A DNA stretch of 64,000 nucleotides from Atriophallophorus winterbourni (taxonomy: Eukaryota; Platyhelminthes; Trematoda; Plagiorchiida; Microphallidae): the NCBI GenBank assembly GCA_013407085.1, contig JACCGJ010023307.1:52054-116053 (forward strand), in the 5' to 3' direction. The notes under the pieces were generated by a model. The model did no database searches and was not told where the DNA came from. It saw only the letters and a program-made list of their open reading frames with translations. This document shows, piece by piece, positions 10,985 through 23,679 of the stretch (position 1 is the stretch's first letter; every line of letters begins with the position of its first letter). Both the position numbers and the translations under genes were made by a program.

Positions 10985-12960
10985 AATGCGTGAGAAGTGT
11001 GAACTACTATGCTCTGTGTGCCGAAATTCAAAACAATTGTTTCGCACAACTAGATTACTTAGATCCGAATAGTCATTGGCGGTCTTTCTCACAGCACCTT
11101 GAATCTATATTCAAGGAACTTTCAGTGTTGATTTTGAAGAAAACCATTCGCAACGTGATAAATGTTTTCTACGAAGCAGGACAAAAAGTGGATGAAACGA
11201 AATGCCGTAGCATGGGATTTTCACAAGGATCTTAACACAGCTGACTATCGGGCACGCACGACTGCGAAACAAAGTTATCAGCTTTACTCGAGATGATAAA
11301 CAAGCGTTATAATCGCAACTGATTTCTCAGATGCATCAGAATCCGAAGCTCTTCTACAGACTTGGAAATGATGGAACGAATATGAAAACCAGGAGTCTAT
11401 ACCCTAAATGTTTCGTCCGGACTCACAAAAATCCATAAATCATACCACTGACGTGTTATCAGAATGTTATGCCGGTGGTTTTGCGCCTAATTCAACGGAG
11501 CCTGATCAGGAACTAATCATTCGACTTGACCGACCGACCTTCAGTGAAGTATTGATTACTCTGATGGTGGTAGCGCAGCACGCACGGAAAATCAACGTAA
11601 ATAAATCTCAAGGACCGTGCGGGATTACTCTAAATCTCTTACTAAACCTCTAACTTGCATGTTGATTGATTTGCTCCAGCTGGCGTACTACCAAAAGACT
11701 GGAAACTTGGACAAATAATACCCATATACAAAGATTTCTGTCGTTCTGAAGTCACAATTACAGGCCGGTGACCTTACTGTCTTCGGTATCAAACGTTTTG
11801 GAGCGAATAATGACCGCAGAAATCGTGCGACGTCTGGAAACGAACCAACTTTTAGCAGTTGCCCAACATGGATTTCGCAGAAATCGCTGTTGTCTAACAA
11901 AGTTGCTGAAAAGCTTAGACAATACTTAATAATTCGACAGAGGGGATCACAATTTACTCTTGAGCAAGCTGAAGTTAAACTGTGCTGTTAAAAATCTATG
12001 TGAATTGCAAGAAATTACCTCAACAACAGACACATCCGAGTTTCGGTAGACGGCCTATTATCGAAGAAAATCGATGTCACCAGCGGTGTTCCACAAGGAT
12101 CATTGCTTAAATCAAAATTGTTCCTAGTATGTATGAATGTTATACCAATACTATATGATAGTAAGATGGCTTTATTGCTGACGACATAAAAGTAAGTAGA
12201 CAAATAAGATATGCTGACGATTGTATTTTGCTGCAGAACGATATGAGTGCCTTTTTTATCTGGTCATCCGAAATTAAACTGTCATTGGATATGCAAAAGT
12301 CGAAGATGATTCCGATCGGTCGTGACTTTGGCTTTTCCTATTGATACAAGCACGGCGACATAAACCTGGACTAAACCGAAGAAGAAAAGAACGTCGTCGT
12401 TCGCATTTGCCGTAGTTTGAAAAATAGTATTTATTGCGAAACACTTTACAAAAGCGCGTCTCTGCTGCTCGGCATGTTACGGCGGATATCTGGACGTTTT
12501 TTCACCGGGGTGTTTTCCTCTCATGATGAATACATATATACATCCGGTTCTAGATTATACCACACAAGCCTGGACACCAGTTTTCCAAAATGACATCATA
12601 AGTCTGGATCGCATATACCGGAAAGCATCTAAGTTTGTCATTGAACTCAATTATATGCCATTCGCTAGGCGACACAGACTACTGAAGATGAGCAGACTTG
12701 CAAAAATAAGAATGCGTGGTGAACTCACTCTCGCATACAAAATACTCACTACAGTTTTCCAAAACCTGGATATACTATTCTAACTTTGACATTCCATAAA
12801 CAGGCGTGACCATGATTGAAATTTCGAAATTCCACATTCCAAACGGAAATGCCGCAGGTATTTCTATTCTGTACGTGTGTGCTTTGTTTGGTATTCCCTA
12901 TCTTTTGATTTGGTAAGCTCAAACAGTTTATCTATACTCAACTCAAAACCTGACGATTAA
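10985..12960 (+). mobile_element. CR1-like LINE, extended but inactivated copy
   Basis: Homology is collinear but in shifting frames. A pre-RT region lies at 10990-11235. A segment at 11408-11653 includes KINVNKSQGPCGITLN. Then come PKDWKLGQIIPIYK, the NYRPV-like and ERIMTAEIVRRLE segments, QHGFRRN, KKIDVTSGVPQGSLL near 12045-12110, a YADD-like box near 12213, and the post-RT domain at 12523-12783 (VLDYTTQAWTPVFQ). This is the order expected for a CR1 ORF2 from before the RT to the C-terminus. Many stops and frameshifts make it a pseudogene. It lies in the putative intron upstream of the 8547-8641 exon, in the opposite orientation. Confidence 0.85.
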
Positions 12961-13241
12961 CTAAGAGCTAATCCGAATTTCAACTCAAACTGTCAATAAA
13001 AGATCATCGTCCCATTGAATTTAATTTTATTTATACACATATATGAATACATATGTACCAATAGTTCCACTCTGTGGTTATTGTAAAGTTAATTGCTTTC
13101 TCAAACATGAATACTGAATCTTGAAAACATGGAGTAAACATTACTGATATTCTATACTAAATGCGATCGCGTACAACTTCAACTATCGGAAAATTTGCAT
13201 ATTTCGTTCACCATTAAGGAAAAGTTATGGTGTTGACTCAC

Positions 13242-13250
13242 ATGGGGTAT
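13242..13250 (-). CDS. 9-bp micro-exon candidate
   Basis: The acceptor is a very good polypyrimidine tract (TTTTGTTTTTTTCATAAG) and the donor is GTGAGT (13236-13241). The 9 bases would contribute codons for T and P in the 2+3n+1 phase shared by the other candidates. At this length the call rests on the splice sites alone. Confidence 0.35.
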
Positions 13251-13298
13251 CTTATGAAAAAAACAAAATATTCGAATCCAGTATTATATCAGCAGCAT

Positions 13299-13299
<1 letters not shown>

Positions 13300-13345
<46 letters not shown>
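13300..13345. repeat. (TA)n microsatellite
   Basis: About 23 TA dinucleotides. Confidence 0.95.
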
Positions 13346-13348
<3 letters not shown>

Positions 13349-13926
13349 CGAAATTTAAAACCACGAAATCTGAATTCTGGTAGTTTGGAAGGATCATTAC
13401 GATGATCATATACATCTAATTGTGGATGGTAAACCCACCTGTGCTTGCATGCATTTTTGAAGCAAATATTTGCGAGCTTGATCAACGGAATAATTTGCAG
13501 TATCAAAATTAGTGAGCTGCATTGTGAGACTACGGAAACGTTCATTCGCTTTAAATGAACAATCATCAAATAAATATCTTTATTGCACCACATAATTCAA
13601 GTGTGAATTTCTTTGGATTAAAATGTGTTGCATAATTTTGGCAAACGTCTAACACGAACGATGCGTCTGTGTAAAGAATATTTCGCTTATGTCATTAGTG
13701 GTAGATTAAATCGGCACATGCTGCATCTATATTCTAACTAAGATAATTCAGATTAAGACTTCACACTTCATATCAACAGTGACATCGTTCGGTATGATAG
13801 ACGACACCCTTAATACTACATAACGGTAACTGTAGTATAAAATGCTGCATTTCGAGTTTTATATCCGATCGCGTAATGTTAACAATTTCAACCTTGAATA
13901 AATTTGAGGCTATGAATTGAACTTAC

Positions 13927-13935
13927 ATGCATCGT
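13927..13935 (-). CDS. 9-bp micro-exon candidate
   Basis: Acceptor CGAAATTCAG, donor GTAAGTTC (13921-13926). It is a multiple of three, open in the shared phase, and adds D and A. There is no copy to compare with, so confidence is low. Confidence 0.3.
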
Positions 13936-14818
13936 CTGAATTTCGTAGCGACATGTGATCAGTATTTGTACAAACACTTTGAATCTACTTATGTGATAAT
14001 CTTTATATCTACATGGAACAAAAATAATGTTTTCTGACTTGTGTTTGAAAATTTACGGATCGCAGTGTGTCAAGTCAATTAATCATAATATGACAACTCC
14101 GCACGTCTCTTTTTACGAGACAAAAGGAACATCGAGGCCTAATAAAGGTCACACTTTTAAATGTACAAACTTCGTGTATGTTCAATGCATTGATATTCAC
14201 GTCATCAATAAATTTTCAATTCTGAAGTGTACCTAGATGCCGAATAAACTCTCCATTTTTATTCAAGATCACTAACAAGACAACACAGCAAGCGAACTAA
14301 AATATCTCAAATGATTTATAACACTGTATTCAACCTGTATGTAATAGTCGTCCAACTGATCTGATTTTTCAAAAGATTCCGTGCTCATTGGTTTATTTCA
14401 AATTCAGGAAAAGAAAAGAGTTACTTCGCTTCTCTCTGTATTATTGCATTTCAAAGTTAAGAATACTTTTGATTTTTAGACCACAGGGTTTTACAAAATC
14501 AAGTGCGAGTCATGGCCGGTAAACATGTTGGATGCAGCATATATCTTCACATAAATCTACCGTATTTGCAGAGGATTAGGGTTAAGATGCATGACACCTA
14601 ATGTGTATCAAGCTTACTTAGGCGGACATTGTTTGCTCCTGTACATATAATAATTCACTACGGGTGTAATGCAGCATGTATGGTTTTATCGGGTTTTATT
14701 GTTTATGCTAGTCTAACTGAAGTAGTTATGGATTAGAGAGATAAATTTATTTAGAATTACACGTATGTTTGTCAAAACACAAGCTTCCGAAGAAGAAACT
14801 GACGCTGCTTGTGAATAA

Positions 14819-14845
14819 AAAGAAGAAGAAGAAGAAGAAGAAGAA
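14819..14845. repeat. (GAA)n microsatellite
   Basis: Nine near-perfect GAA triplets. Confidence 0.9.
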
Positions 14846-14924
14846 TGACTTTATTCATGTTCACAAATTTTCAGCAATAGATTAATTTCTCCACATAATA
14901 CCAATACAAAAATATGTATAGCGT

Positions 14925-15190
14925 GCGCACAATAAAATAATACATAGGCCAATGAAGTGTCAGGTTACCTTGAGCTAGACAAATGTGACGGGAATGAAAA
15001 AAAGAATTAAAAATAGGTGAGCGTTTCTCCAACTTTATAGCTTCAATAAATTAGGTTCGTTATATAATGCAAATAAAATATAATATATGAAGTGCCACGC
15101 AATAAAGTAATACTTGGGCTAAAAAAGTGTCAGGTTACCATGGGCTAGAAAAATGTTAGGGGAATTTGAAAAATTAACTCTAAAAATAAC
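14925..15190. repeat. Diverged direct repeat, about 170-bp period
   Basis: Two related segments start near 14931 and 15101. Both contain an AATAAARTAATAC stretch followed by AAGTGTCAGGTTACC and a GGGCTAGA-like stretch. Origin not recognised. Confidence 0.6.
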
Positions 15191-16018
15191 TGGGGCATCG
15201 TGTCATCATTGGAAAATTGTCAAGCGTTCTTTCAACTCTGTAACAATCTTTGATTGATGTAACATGTATCGGGCCAAGTATGGGATAGAAGAATTTCTAA
15301 TTTTATTCTTCAGAATCGACACTTCACGATGATTTTTGACTAACCGGTTTGTTTCAAACTTTTCTTTTATGAATATAGTTTCTCTAACGGCAAATAATAT
15401 ATGCAAAAACATTGCTTCTTCATATCAAGCCGTATCACGATTTTGCTGCTCTGCCGGATATTAACGAATCGTGTATTAATGAATAACACTTGCTCTGATC
15501 TGTTCGGTTGGGCAAACTAAACAGAATATGCTGGTAGCATAAGGACTCTTGAAAACCAAAAGCTAATCAAATATGGAAGTGTGAAGGCAGACTAAAAAAC
15601 GCTTATAAACGATCAGTGAAACGAAAGTGTAGCCCATTTTATCAATCGTGGTTCGACAATGACTACTTTGTGGTTCAGAATCATACGTTTTCTTAGAAAT
15701 TGCACAGCGGGTTAGTTCAACTATTTAGTATCCTGGATTATAGGCTTTCATTATGGACAGTCGTCGTCAAAAGTGTGAATATGTTGATGGTTTCGGCAAG
15801 AATTGGTTGATATATATATACATGTTTGTCACCTGACCAATTCTTGGGCAATCCTTACCAAATCTGACTTCACATTGTTGTAATCATATTTCACAGATCT
15901 GCCTGCTCTTTTGTGTCCCGATATTGGTGATTGGCATATCAATCTGGATCTCCTTACTGGCACTACTCCTGTAGTATACCTCAAGAATGTATCCTTAATT
16001 AAACAACAATTTACTCAC

Positions 16019-16030
16019 ATTGCAATGCAA
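16019..16030 (-). CDS. 12-bp micro-exon candidate
   Basis: Donor GTGAGT (16013-16018), acceptor AAACCTTATAG. It adds A, L, Q in the shared phase. It lies 139 bases from the 15-bp candidate at 16170, a plausible short intron. Single copy, weak alone. Confidence 0.3.
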
Positions 16031-16169
16031 CTATAAGGTTTAGATGTAATAGGCTAATTTTAATTTGTTCAGATATATTTTAATCAAAGCATCAAAAGAT
16101 TTCCTATCGATGTAATATGGCAGCCTATTGTGTTTCAAAACCAAAAAAAAGTATTTTTTAAATACTCAC

Positions 16170-16184
16170 ATCTATTCACATTAA
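16170..16184 (-). CDS. 15-bp micro-exon candidate
   Basis: Acceptor CTATGCTTCAG, strong donor GTGAGTATTT (16164-16169). It adds N, V, N, R in the shared 2+3n+1 phase. Single copy. Confidence 0.35.
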
Positions 16185-17129
16185 CTGAAGCATAGAGTAT
16201 ATCAAATTTATGTCTCACGAATTATTTCCGGTTGCATATTTCATTCAAATTTATTTTTAATTATCGGCACCACATACCGTGTTAAGAAATTTCAGAAACG
16301 TTTAGCACGTATGTAAACACAGGCGCAAAATTATAAAGGTTAAATTTAAATGTAGATAGATGAGTTAAGTCCGCCTGACACTTTCTCAAACACTCTTCAA
16401 GCAAAAGTCTGGTTGGCGTCCTTAGTGTAAAATCATTTTGTGTTTAACCAAAAAATACATCTTATTTCATTTACTAATATACAATTCTTCATCTTCGAGG
16501 CGTGGTAGAGACATGACCCGAACTAACTCTAACATGTCCGAATTAACTACAAATATTTCGATTCAGAGATCACCGCAAGTATAAGCGAGACATGAAAATT
16601 TGAATAAATATTAAATGTTGCCAATTTAAATATTTGTGATACAGAATTACGTTTCGAGAACGCTTTACGATTTATGTTTAGTTACCATCTGTTTGTAAGC
16701 TGACTATATTACATTAAGTGGAATAATTTATCATATATTTCCTCGCTAAGTTTTTCCAATGTGAGCAATACACTAAGGAAGTTCGATTGTAAATTCTTTC
16801 TTATTGACCCATTCTGCTCCAAATTGGTTTTGAGCTATATAGAATCTATGTACAAATTTGCAATTGAATTTAAATGAAAAAAAAGAAAAATGGATTTCTT
16901 TATATAAACAAATTTTCAGCAGTATCAATCATTTCAATAAATGATTTCGAACAAATTTACCGACAGGTACCGATATCAATTTGTCGACTAAACAAACTTT
17001 CTTTTCCGTCTTCATTGATACTTTCCACTTGTGACGAACCAAATGTTTTGTGTCGAAATTGTCACAATGATTACCGGTATCTCTTTCATTTGGATAAGCG
17101 GCTGTTTAACACAAACTAACCCAAACCTA

Positions 17130-18888
17130 CTTTATAAAATAGAGTCCAATGATTAAAGTTTCTGATATGCATATTTGAATTTTTTGTATACTTAGTAGGA
17201 ATATTGATTGGATTTTGGAATACACAATCATGTGCTCTATATATTCGCACGCATTCGTAATAAATTATTTAATTTATGTTCTCAAACTCCTTTCATACGC
17301 TGTCAGCAGGGTTGCTATTAACTATGTTTCATTGAGACTTTCTACATCTGTTATCTGTCATCTATTAAACGGAAGCAAACTTGTTCTCCCTGTGGTCGCA
17401 TTTGATGCTTCAGCGAATAACAGCAAGGTGGTTTCTTAATAGATTGTCATATAGAAATATGTCATATCGAACTGATTATTTTAGGTAAAACGTGATCGAT
17501 CTAGAATATGTTGACAATGCTGCAGTCTGTTAATTCACTAAACACGTGGGGTAGGACAAATGTTCGCTTTCAATGATTTCTTAGTAAAGCGACACGTTAA
17601 CCGAGGCATGTTTTGAATACATTATTTCTCTTTCCATCTTAGGAAAATTATTGGTTGTGAATTCGCTTTAAATAATTAAAATTAACGTTATTCTCGGTTA
17701 AGAATAGCAATTCATGGTACGCTGAAAAGACCTGGATTTTAGCATCCCATTCGTAATCAGTATTTCATGAATTTTTCCGTTATTATTCATTTTTTTTAAA
17801 TAATTGTTGTGTTGTATCTTAGACCAACGTCGAAATTATCCAGGCAATCATATTAGACCTGTTCGCAAGCGGTAGATAGATTCAAATGATCTACATTGCC
17901 AATTCGCATCGCGATCAGTACCAATGATGAACATAGATGAAATTAGATGTGACAAAATTCCAAAGGGAAAAAAACAAGTTTTTCATTTCGCTCTAACTCA
18001 ATTTACATCCATATGTGATAACCTTCTCGCATCGCGATCTGAATATATTCAATCTGAAAAGCCACATTGACAGATAATGAATTTTCGGAGATCAAGGTAG
18101 CAGATACTTCGGGTTTTGTGAATTTCAGCTTGCATTGAGATTGTTTACCAACATTTAACTTCTTTCAAACAGTGTATTCAAAATTTATCCGAACAGTTGC
18201 AAACACATTTCAAACTAGTCGGTGATGCGTTAGGTGACGCAACACGTAAAAAGGTGCGCTGTATTCCAAATTCCGTGAGAATTGTTCTGTAGGAATTTGC
18301 TACGCGTGAGCAGTGATTCAATTACGGGGAATATGTTCCTTTCAACAGGATCGATTTCCATTTGCTGTTTAATTGATCAAGTAGATAAGGAGATGTAATT
18401 TCAGGTCTTTGATTGTGGGCTTCGTAACTTTGGACTCACATAGGTCAATCACGTGAAGAAAATAACTTCTGTAGATTGTTTCTTTGCTAATCTTTATTTC
18501 GTTCACACCCTGAGCGAAAATTACTCGTGTTTGATGGCTAATTATTCAGCATGTTTATAATCACATGCAGAGAAACTAGTTTCGATGCTGCAATTCTAAA
18601 CTCATATCAACCTCCATTGTCATAGCTTCGAAGTGGATGACAAAGTGTTAGGAATTACTCTATCTGTCACCTTATAAGTATTCGGTCTAGCGTGCATCTT
18701 TTAGTGCGAGTATTTTAAGCAGGCAGATATTCGTTTAACAATGGCTATCATAATTTGATAGTGAAATTAAATGTTCTAATGAATTAGATTACAGTTGCAT
18801 CGCTTTTAGAAAAACACATTCTTTGTATTTGGATAACACAAATTCAATGTTCATTATTATGAGATCCAACTAAAAATGCACAACTCAC
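17130..18888. other. No gene recognised (probable intron)
   Basis: AT-rich. A 9-bp minus-strand candidate at 17121-17129 has a GTTAGT donor but too little support to list. An open frame at 17215-17439 (+) shows no domain. Confidence 0.35.
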
Positions 18889-18915
18889 CTTCGAACCAAT
18901 CTTTCGTTTTCATAA
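18889..18915 (-). CDS. 27-bp micro-exon candidate
   Basis: Acceptor ATTTATCTGACAG, donor GTGAGTTG (18883-18888). It encodes MKTKDWFE in the shared phase with no stop. The length equals that of the duplicated 27-bp exons in module R, and the entry bases TT match those of several other candidates. The next candidate upstream (19015) is only 99 bases away. Confidence 0.4.
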
Positions 18916-19014
18916 CTGTCAGATAAATGTACGATGTTCAATTTTTTTACATTATTGAAGTGTTCCCGAATTCATGGTCTCATAATGTTTTTTTGTTAAA
19001 ATAGGTCACCTTAC

Positions 19015-19035
19015 CGTATGTCATTTCAGAACCAA
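19015..19035 (-). CDS. 21-bp micro-exon candidate
   Basis: The acceptor ATATATTGCAG follows a long TA/T tract; donor GTAAGGTG (19009-19014). It encodes GSEMTY in the shared phase. Joining it to 18889-18915 gives a GTT codon and keeps the frame open. Confidence 0.4.
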
Positions 19036-19636
19036 CTGCAATATATATATTATATTGTTATTCGTATCAGTCGTAAATGTTAATCGTGAAAATGGAAATA
19101 CATTTGATGTATTATTTAATTGCTCGTTAGTTATGAACAAACGTTATGGTAAATGTCGAAAAAATGAAAATATATGAATCCGAATGATGATGGATTTGTG
19201 CAAAAAACTATGAATAGGTTTGCAGAATATCAACGGAACTGAAAATAAAAGACAATTTGTGATAATTTTGTATATAAATCATTATTAGATTTCGACTTTA
19301 CTTACATATAAATTATTTCTCAATTTAAAAATGTATTTATTTAGGCAATTTTCAAATTTGCCTTTAATAAAATTCAAAGTCCTTCGTTGTCGAATAATAT
19401 AACCACTCACAATATATGATTCTGCCTAATAGTAGAAAGGAGAGATTGTTCAATTAATAGGCTTTAATCATTTCAAATCGAAAGTTGTCTTTTACATCAT
19501 CCGGTCGATAAGGACCATGGATGAAATCATAATCGCATAATTTATTCATGTTATAATGCTTTTCAATTAAATAAACAATATGATTCGTGAAATCAATCTC
19601 TTCCACAACAATGTGCATTACACGGTTGCTAGCGAA

Positions 19637-19760
19637 GTTGCTCGCCTGCGTCGTTTCTGCTGCTCCGCAAGAAAAAGCAGTATCCTCTTCACGACAGCTT
19701 GCAGACGACGGTTCACACAATGCCTTCAATGTGCGCGGCCAACAGCAAATTCTTCCCAAC
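19637..19760 (-). mobile_element. Short antisense fragment of the C2H2-tailed LINE
   Basis: The reverse complement matches the C-terminal region of the LINE near 59470-59590 (GAACTTGCT, then GAGGCATTGTGT, CGTCGNCTGCAAGC). It is flanked by unrelated sequence and has lost the reading frame. Confidence 0.75.
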
Positions 19761-20069
19761 TAATAGGATAAAAGCTAATTTCATTGTCAACTACTTATGT
19801 CACACAGTTCTATCATGCAAAACAAATGTCAGATTATTGCTCGACATGGTAAGTATGAACTACGTATGAATTTTTTTATTTAATTATAAATATTATTTTT
19901 TTATTTTTTTATATTTTGACATTGCGAAATTTGTCACTCAAAATTTGTTCATTGTGGCATTTGGTAGAAGCAGAACGAGAGATTATGACATATAACATCA
20001 TGATCAACAGTTGCAAAATTGGTATGCTTGCGTGCCGTTCCTTCATTATCAGAACAATAACCTTCTAGT

Positions 20070-20459
20070 TTGGCATTCACTTTTATCTCCACCAAGGACG
20101 GTACCAAGCCCGTCTGGGAAAGGAGGAGAGTTGGGCTTAGGGCTAGCAATCCTATCCCGTAAAACCTACATTGCTACGGAAACGAAGACCACAGATCCGT
20201 GGCTCGGTCATGTATGCAGGATGGATCCCAGTTTGCATACGACGGTAGCCATTCACTGGCGTCCGCAAGGTAAACGAAAAGGGGACGGCCCAACAAAACT
20301 TGGCGCGAACGTTGGTACGCGAACTACATGCACAAGGTTTCACGGTGCAGACGGCAACGGAAGCAGCGACATACCGGAACCACTTGTGGGAGGTTGTCTT
20401 CGCCTCATGTGCCACCCGGCACGAAGAGGGCTGGGTGAGTGAGTGAGTTGGCATTCACT
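20070..20459 (+). mobile_element. SINE-like short retroelement with LINE-derived tail, copy 1
   Basis: The element body is 20082-20447, flanked by the 12-bp direct repeat TTGGCATTCACT at 20070-20081 and 20448-20459, a target-site duplication. The body starts with a GC-rich block (GGACGGTACCAAGCCCG, later CTATCCCGTAAAACC), followed by a segment that would code GHVCRMDPS...HWRPQGK, the C-terminal tail of a LINE ORF2. It ends in (TGAG)n. It is related over its whole length to 39620-39972. The GC content is far above that of the surroundings. It is frameshifted after HWRPQGK and not coding. Confidence 0.85.
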
Positions 20460-21000
20460 GATCTTGTGGAGGCAGTACATTCAGGATGCGAATAATTTAA
20501 AACAGTGGATAAACGATGAACACACTTGAAATTGCAGTCCACGGTTTGAAAATCATAATGTTCTAGCACTTTTACACACACACGTGCAGATGAGTTTAAT
20601 CCATGAGATTGAACAGATATTGAGAAGTATGAAGATTTTACGTTTTAAAACACACAGTCTGTATTACCGCTTTCTTGTTGTTTGCGCCAAAATAATGAGG
20701 ATGATATGATCTACGTCCACGGGCAAATAGTTTGAAATTGATTGCAACTGTGGGGTAAGACTATTTATATACAAATGTGCCCCGTCTACAAACATGTTTT
20801 GACAGATTCAATACGTGGGCTTTAAAACATATACATGTCCGTCGCACGCACAACCTGAACGCTTCTCTACTGATTGCTGTCATCAGATGAAGAAAATACG
20901 GTCAGTGTCATCATTCATATTGCTTAGACAATTTGGTATAATTTAAGTAACTTCTAGCAATTCACACAACGTTTTAATTGCTTTTACAATACAGTAATAA
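20460..21000. other. No gene recognised (probable intron)
   Basis: AT-rich. A CTGATGA string near 20885 (minus strand) lacks the GAAAC partner of a hammerhead. Confidence 0.35.
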
Positions 21001-21300
21001 AAATGAAATGTTGAATAGTATTAACAAAAATATTAAATAACTAAAACAACCAATTTCAATAAGTTTATTTGGCTTATGAATTAAAGTGTCATCCGAATGT
21101 ATAGAAAGGAATTTACCTTCAACATTTATTTCCGTAGATAGATTATCGTTTCTACGCTTTGGCATTCCAATGGTTGACGTTGCGGCTGAAATCAAATATA
21201 ATTTGCTTCAATAAATCATTGCTTAATTTGCTATAAAAACGCATTTTAGAATTATGAAACATGTAAATCAGGTCTGACAAAAATATTTTTATAGTAGAAT
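21000..21300. repeat. Single-copy relative of module R (39-bp exon region)
   Basis: Aligns by eye with 33440-33720, 43840-44110 and 62730-63000. Shared stretches include AATGAAAT.TTGAATAG.ATTAAC, the GGCTGAAATC acceptor region, TTCAATAAATCAT.GCTTAA, and ATGAAA.A.GT.A.TCAG. It is more diverged from the R copies than they are from each other, so it may represent the ancestral locus from which R was amplified. Confidence 0.65.
21117..21185 (-). CDS. 69-bp exon candidate, symmetric phase 1
   Basis: Acceptor ATTTGATTTCAG (AG at 21186-21187), donor GTAAAT (21111-21116). 69 bases = 2+66+1, open, starting ATSTIGMPKRRND and ending INVE. Its acceptor is the same conserved site that precedes the 39-bp exon of module R (33585, 43976, 62865), so exon position is conserved while length and content have changed by a multiple of three (30 bp). 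This is the longest of the micro-exon candidates. Confidence 0.5.
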
Positions 21301-23679
21301 AAGTATTTATAAAATTAACATTTATCTGGTCGTACCTGCTTAAATTGGGAAGTACATTATTCACGTATTGTGTGACATTGTGTAAATAGATCTACGAGTT
21401 CAAAAATGAATTATTCATATTGGTCCGTTCGATTGAATATATTTGCCTGATTGGTAAACCTGTCATTGGACAGACAATGAAAAGAACTCTAAACCCTTTG
21501 GGCTTCTTCATAATAATAAACGTACTGACCAAAATTAAACATGCTATACATAATGCTAAATTATCAAAACTACAAAGCTCTGAGGATCTACACGAAACAC
21601 TCAAATAATGTAGATGTGACAGGAATATTGATATCGAGCATAAGTGTCATTCATCAGAAAATTCAAGTTGTTGATAACTTACAAAGATTGCCTGGGTGTA
21701 TTTGTATTTCACGTCCATTTCTCTCCGTTGATAATGAAACCCCAGATGTCTCACATAGTTTCACTTCCTAACTTAATATTCACATGTCTACCGCCGTTAT
21801 AATTTTAAGTAAATCGACGTCTAGGCTCCACTTGCAACATACAATGTGTTCAGGTTCGCCATCCTGTGCACCAAACCGTGCATCATATATTTACGTTTGT
21901 TATACCTCTGAATCAAGAATAAGCTAAGCAGTTCTCACTAAAATTAAATAAATGTTGACACTGTGTTTCACAAATGAAATTCAAAATGAATATCAAGAAG
22001 TTGGTTTAGATTACGATCTTGTTCTCAAAACACTTTTACTGTAGCTAGGCACTAATCAGCTGCTTTAAAATTCGCACTGGTAAGGAAAATGTTGGATTTC
22101 TTTCAAAGAAGTTAATCGCTTCGTCTACAGTAACTCAAATAAATTTCTAGAAAGAAAGTCGAGCCACAAAGTTCATGAAAAGACGGTTGCTATGTTCAGT
22201 CGGTTCGTATGAAATGCATAAAAATGATGCTGAACAAAATAATGAGTCACTAACTTCTACTTAACATAATTAAAAATTGCATGCATTTATTAGGTAAGTC
22301 GACAAGCGGATAACAGTTACACGGTGGAAACATTAATGCACATTTTGCTAACCTATTTTGGTTTTTAGATTACCATAGATCCTCAATTATATTTTGCATC
22401 ATCTACTTCGTAGTGAATTCAGTAGGCAACATTAATCTACGCAGATGACTAGATGATATATATTAGTTAGTTTGTTTTCGCTTAAAAGCGTCTGCCTATT
22501 AATAAAATGACTACATTTCGTCAACATTTTTTATTTTTGAGCTCTCGTCTATAAATAATGTGCTTATATAATATATGAGAGAATATCTCAGAAGCGATTA
22601 AACGAATCGAGTAAGATCTTCTAGACAATGCCAAATTCACGGAGAAGATAGACCAACATGAATTAATAATAGTGCATTCACTATTTGATAACATATTCAG
22701 CCCTCCTTTAGTCATCAATGAGTTATTCTCGTGAGCCTAAAATTACAAATTATAACCTACACAATCACGTTTTTCCATAAACCGCGTCCCAAGAAATCTC
22801 TCTTGAATATTTTCTAATAATTTATAATAATTTGCACTCGACTCGGGTAACGAAACAGATTCGTTTTTGAAATCTGAATTTATAGCATTTGAAATTACTT
22901 CCACAATCGAAAAATAGTTTCATAAAGGATTCAATTTTGCAATAATTAAATATAACTTATGGCATTCCATAAGGATTGAAGCGTGTTTGCTTCCTAAACA
23001 GCATGAACGATATACGTATTCATAATGACCATAACATGTTTCTGTTCGCTAATAATCTTAAACATTTAGGCGAGTTAGCAGTATTGCTAATTGTGTTCTA
23101 CTACAAAACAACCTGAATGCATTTCACAAACGGGCTTCTCAAAATTAAATTCTTTTATAATTTACAATTCCTAAAATTATTAAGGTTGTATACAATGACG
23201 AAATTTCACACTTGTACTAGCTTGACGATCAATGTCAAGGTTGAAAAACTAAGGAAATGAACCTAGGTATCCGGTTTGTGGTAGATGAAAACAATGACCT
23301 TAAATTATATGTTGTTATTTACCGTTTATATAATCTAAAGTTTGAGCATGTCAAAGGCGTTTTAAATATGAAATGCGTTGAGCGGTGTAGTCAATAGGGC
23401 TCAAGTCCTCTCACACAGAATAATGTATGATACGCGTATCATTAAATACAAAGTGTTTATAGAAATACTTCTAACACCAGATATTTTATTTCGTCTTTTA
23501 TACGTAATAGGACTAGCATTCAAAATAGAATAGCCTCACGAATTATTAATTAAAGTGTTTTTATTCACTGTTGTAAATAAATCCGTGTAATGTTGCAAAG
23601 ACAATTGACCATTTAACTATAAATATCGCATTTCGATCTTGAATGTTTAACAAAATTTATCGTTTGGTGTTCTCAAAAT
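21301..23679. other. No gene recognised (probable intron)
   Basis: AT-rich. Two very short minus-strand candidates (21683-21691, 9 bp, donor GTAAGT; 23323-23334, 12 bp, donor GTAAAT) have weak acceptors and are mentioned only for completeness. Confidence 0.35.

Larger units (their letters stand above)
12961..16018. other. Mostly unassigned AT-rich sequence (probable intron)
   Basis: Apart from two 9-bp micro-exon candidates, two microsatellites and a short direct repeat, nothing is recognised. A minus-strand open frame at 15206-15412 and a plus-strand one at 14027-14236 have no identifiable domain. Confidence 0.35.

Noticed and set aside
13252..13593. 113-codon minus-strand open frame
   Set aside because: A large part is translated (TA)n microsatellite (IYIYIY run); the rest has no domain.
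20011..20442. 143-codon plus-strand open frame as a host gene
   Set aside because: It lies within the SINE-like element and only part of it is LINE-tail coding; flanked by a target duplication.
20870..20900. Hammerhead core on the minus strand (CTGATGACAG...)
   Set aside because: The expected GAAAC is GAAGC, stem II does not form, and the flanks do not match families 1 or M.
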